7,262 nucleotides of DNA from Elusimicrobiota bacterium. GTDB taxonomy: Bacteria; Elusimicrobiota; Elusimicrobia; Elusimicrobiales; UBA9959. Positions 5,532 through 7,262 of the stretch are shown here, piece after piece; within the stretch, counting starts at the first letter, position 1; each line of letters opens with the position of its first letter. The position numbers were made by a program, and so were the translations under genes. The notes under the pieces were generated by a model. It saw only the letters and a list, made by a program, of their open reading frames with translations, was not told the origin of the DNA and ran no database searches. The DNA lies in assembly GCA_003500765.1 (NCBI GenBank), contig DNQL01000085.1, forward strand, positions 1-7,262, in the 5' to 3' direction.

Positions 5532-6068
5532 ATGGAAAAAAGATTCTATTTCAGGGCGTTTCTCTACTCTTTCCTCTTTATATTTCTGACGGGCTGGGCG
5601 GCTTCCTCGTATTCCGCAGGAGACCCCGCGCGCGCCGCCGTATCGGCGGCCTATTATTCGCTTCTCTTCTCCGTTATGATCGCCGGCGTTTTCGGCGGCC
5701 TTCACGCCCGGGCGGTAAAAAGAGTCCCGGGCTGGCGGGACGCAGATTTCGCCTCGCTGCGGCGCGAGCGCGCGTTCATCATGAACACCCCATATCCCCA
5801 GGCCTTCGACCTCGCCGCGCGATTCCTGTCGGAGCAGGCCGGGCTGGTCCTTGAGTACAACGACAGGGCCAAGTTCGTCATCATAGCGAGAGCGCCCATG
5901 ACACTCAACAGCTTCGGCATAACGGTTAAGATCGATCTCAGGGAAGAAGGGGAGAGGACCGGGGTGAACCTGCTGGTAAAGCCGGTAATGCCCTTCTCAA
6001 TGATAGACCACGGCGAGACGCTCGCCCTGGCCTCCAAGATAGAAAGGGGTCTTTCCGGTACCGTCTAG
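5532..6068 (+). CDS. Two-helix membrane protein with a C-terminal soluble domain, unknown function
   Basis: This is a 178-residue protein of no family I can name. ATG at 5532 follows AGGGGG (5520-5525) with a 6-base gap, a good ribosome binding site. Two hydrophobic segments, about residues 7-23 and 37-56, are joined by a short loop. Positive residues before the first (Lys3, Arg4) and after the second (Arg60, Lys63, Arg64) suggest that both ends are cytoplasmic. From about 82 a soluble alpha/beta domain follows: a helix (YPQAFDLAARFLSEQ), a strand LVLEYNDRAKFVIIARAP (105-122), the segment SFGITVKIDLREE (127-139), then GVNLLVKPVMPFSMIDHGET (144-163) and a final helix. The order helix, short strands with a SFG turn, then a proline-containing strand and a D-H/Y-G motif loosely recalls small domains of unknown function in other bacteria; I cannot place it firmly. 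It lies 32 bases after the transporter and converges on asnS with a 1-base gap. Confidence 0.85.
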   Translation: MEKRFYFRAFLYSFLFIFLTGWAASSYSAGDPARAAVSAAYYSLLFSVMIAGVFGGLHARAVKRVPGWRDADFASLRRERAFIMNTPYPQAFDLAARFLSEQAGLVLEYNDRAKFVIIARAPMTLNSFGITVKIDLREEGERTGVNLLVKPVMPFSMIDHGETLALASKIERGLSGTV

Positions 6069-6069
6069 G

Positions 6070-7262
6070 TCAGAATTCGGCGTAGCCGGGAACGCGCGGG
6101 TAGGCGGTCACGTCGCGGATATTGGCTATGCCGGTCACCAGCATCATCATCCGCTCGAAACCCATCCCGAAGCCCGCGTGCGGCACGCTGCCGAAACGGC
6201 GCAGGTCCAGGTACCACCAGTAGGGAGCCGGGTCGATGCCGGCCTCGGCCAGCTTCCTCTCCAGCACGTCCAGCCTGTTCTCGCGCTCGCTGCCCCCGAT
6301 GACCTCGCCTATCCTGGGCACCAGCACGTCCATGCCGCGCACCGTCCTATCGTCGTCGTTGAGCTTCATGTAGAAGGCCGCGACGCCCTTGGGCTTGTTG
6401 TAGAGGATGACGGGCTTCTTGAAATATTTCTCGACCAGGAACCGCTCGTGCTCCGAGGCCAGGTCCACGCCCCAGGAGACCTTGGTCTCGAAGCGGGCGT
6501 TCTCCGGCTCGAGTATCTTAACGGCGTCGGTGTAGGCCAGCCGCTCGAACTTGTTCTCGGTTATGTTGCGGAGGTTGTCCATCAGCGCCGGCTCGACGAA
6601 TTTCGAGAAGAGCTCCAGGTCCGAGGGGCAGGCGGCCATGACCGCCCTGGTGATGGACTTAAGGAAATCCTCGCCCAGTTCCATATCGTCGTAAAGATCG
6701 TAGAACGCCATCTCGGGTTCTATCATCCAGAACTCGGAGGCGTGCCGGTAGGTGTTGGAGTTCTCGGCGCGAAAAGTGGGGCCGAAGGTATAGATCTTTC
6801 CCAGCCCCATCGCCAGGGTCTCGCCTTCCAGCTGCCCGGTCACGGTAAGATAGGTCTTTTTCCCGAAAAGTTCCTTCGAAAAATCGATAGCGCCCTTCTC
6901 GGTCCGCGGCAGGGAAGCCGTGTCCGAGAGGTCCAGGCTGGTCACGGTGAACATAGCCCCGGCGCCTTCGCCGTCGGAAGCCGTGATCAGGGGGGTGTGA
7001 ACATAGAAGAAGCCGTTCTCGCGGAAATAGTTGTGTATGGCGAAAGAGAGCTCCGAGCGGACGCGCAGCATGGCGGCGTACTTGTTGGTGCGCGGGCGCA
7101 GGTGCGCGACGGTGCGCAGGAATTCGTCCGAGGTCTTCTTCTTCTGTATCGGGTATTTCTCGGCGTCGCAGTCGCCGTAGATCTCCAGCTTAGAGACCTT
7201 GAGCTCGTACTTCTGCCCGGCGGCGGGCGAGGCGACCAGGTCGCCCTCGGCGCGCACGGCGG
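6070..7262 (-). CDS. asnS: Asparaginyl-tRNA synthetase (N-terminus missing)
   Basis: This class IIb aminoacyl-tRNA synthetase joins asparagine to tRNA-Asn using ATP. The frame runs through the right edge; a GTG at 7257 is in frame but is not a believable start because homologous sequence continues before it. About 70 residues, most of the OB-fold anticodon-binding domain, are missing compared with the 466-residue E. coli enzyme. Numbering from the GTG codon: the OB-fold tail is QKYELKVSKLEIYG (15-28); VAHLRPRTN (50-58) starts the catalytic domain; motif 1 lies around 77-90 (FFRENGFFYVHTPL region); ITASDGEGAGAMF (91-103) follows; motif 2 is FRAENSNTYRHASEFWMIEPEM (162-183); and motif 3 is GFGMGFERMMML (362-373). 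The tail VTAYPRVPGYAEF matches AsnRS (YPR) rather than AspRS, and the insert around 104-135 is also AsnRS-like. The start and promoter are off the window. The stop (6072-6070) lies one base from the converging gene's stop, with no terminator visible between them. Confidence 0.97.
   Translation of the reverse strand, partial: AVRAEGDLVASPAAGQKYELKVSKLEIYGDCDAEKYPIQKKKTSDEFLRTVAHLRPRTNKYAAMLRVRSELSFAIHNYFRENGFFYVHTPLITASDGEGAGAMFTVTSLDLSDTASLPRTEKGAIDFSKELFGKKTYLTVTGQLEGETLAMGLGKIYTFGPTFRAENSNTYRHASEFWMIEPEMAFYDLYDDMELGEDFLKSITRAVMAACPSDLELFSKFVEPALMDNLRNITENKFERLAYTDAVKILEPENARFETKVSWGVDLASEHERFLVEKYFKKPVILYNKPKGVAAFYMKLNDDDRTVRGMDVLVPRIGEVIGGSERENRLDVLERKLAEAGIDPAPYWWYLDLRRFGSVPHAGFGMGFERMMMLVTGIANIRDVTAYPRVPGYAEF

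Noticed and set aside
7255..7257. GTG as the start codon of asnS.
   Set aside because: The conserved OB-fold of AsnRS extends further upstream and the frame stays open to the window edge, so the gene is cut by the edge.
1..7262. A defence system, mobile element, CRISPR array or biosynthetic cluster.
   Set aside because: No transposase, integrase, Cas, toxin-antitoxin or modular synthase motifs were seen, and there are no regularly spaced direct repeats; the genes look like a housekeeping neighbourhood.

Overview
The window is GC-rich bacterial chromosomal DNA carrying ordinary single-copy genes. It holds five complete protein genes plus two that run off its edges. No tRNA, rRNA, CRISPR array, insertion sequence or phage gene is visible. 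A striking habit is frequent use of ATA for isoleucine despite the high GC: 13 of 24 Ile codons in the transporter gene and 7 of 11 in the exported-protein gene. That habit and the gene set suggest an uncultured-type lineage such as Elusimicrobiota, but this is a tentative inference and no taxonomic marker settles it.

Layout from left to right. (1) The 3' part of a cobalamin-binding-type radical SAM gene (+, 1-906), resembling the MJ_1487 family of unknown function. (2) A 110-base spacer with a double-palindrome hairpin (916-954), then a promoter-like stretch and a strong ribosome binding site. (3) A gene for an exported, cysteine-free protein of unknown family (+, 1017-1874). (4) A strong bidirectional terminator (1890-1932) that closes this gene and the converging pair that follows. 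(5) A two-gene minus-strand operon (4066 down to 1948): a cytoplasmic HD-domain phosphohydrolase, then an exported UshA/CD73-type 5'-nucleotidase, 7 bases apart. (6) A 41-base divergent spacer (4067-4107) whose AT-rich island carries overlapping -10 boxes in both directions. (7) A 14-TM-type MFS exporter (+, 4108-5499) that has no Shine-Dalgarno and probably makes a leaderless mRNA. (8) A small two-helix membrane protein with a C-terminal soluble domain (+, 5532-6068), with its own candidate promoter. (9) Converging on it with a 1-base gap, most of an asparaginyl-tRNA synthetase gene (-, 7262 down to 6070).

The functional links are modest. The HD protein and the nucleotidase form an apparent phosphate-ester hydrolysis pair, one cytosolic and one exported. 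The other genes look like independent transcription units. I do not see a multi-gene novel system here. The points most worth following are the divergent/leaderless promoter region, the double palindrome at 916-954, and the two uncharacterised proteins (1017-1874 and 5532-6068).
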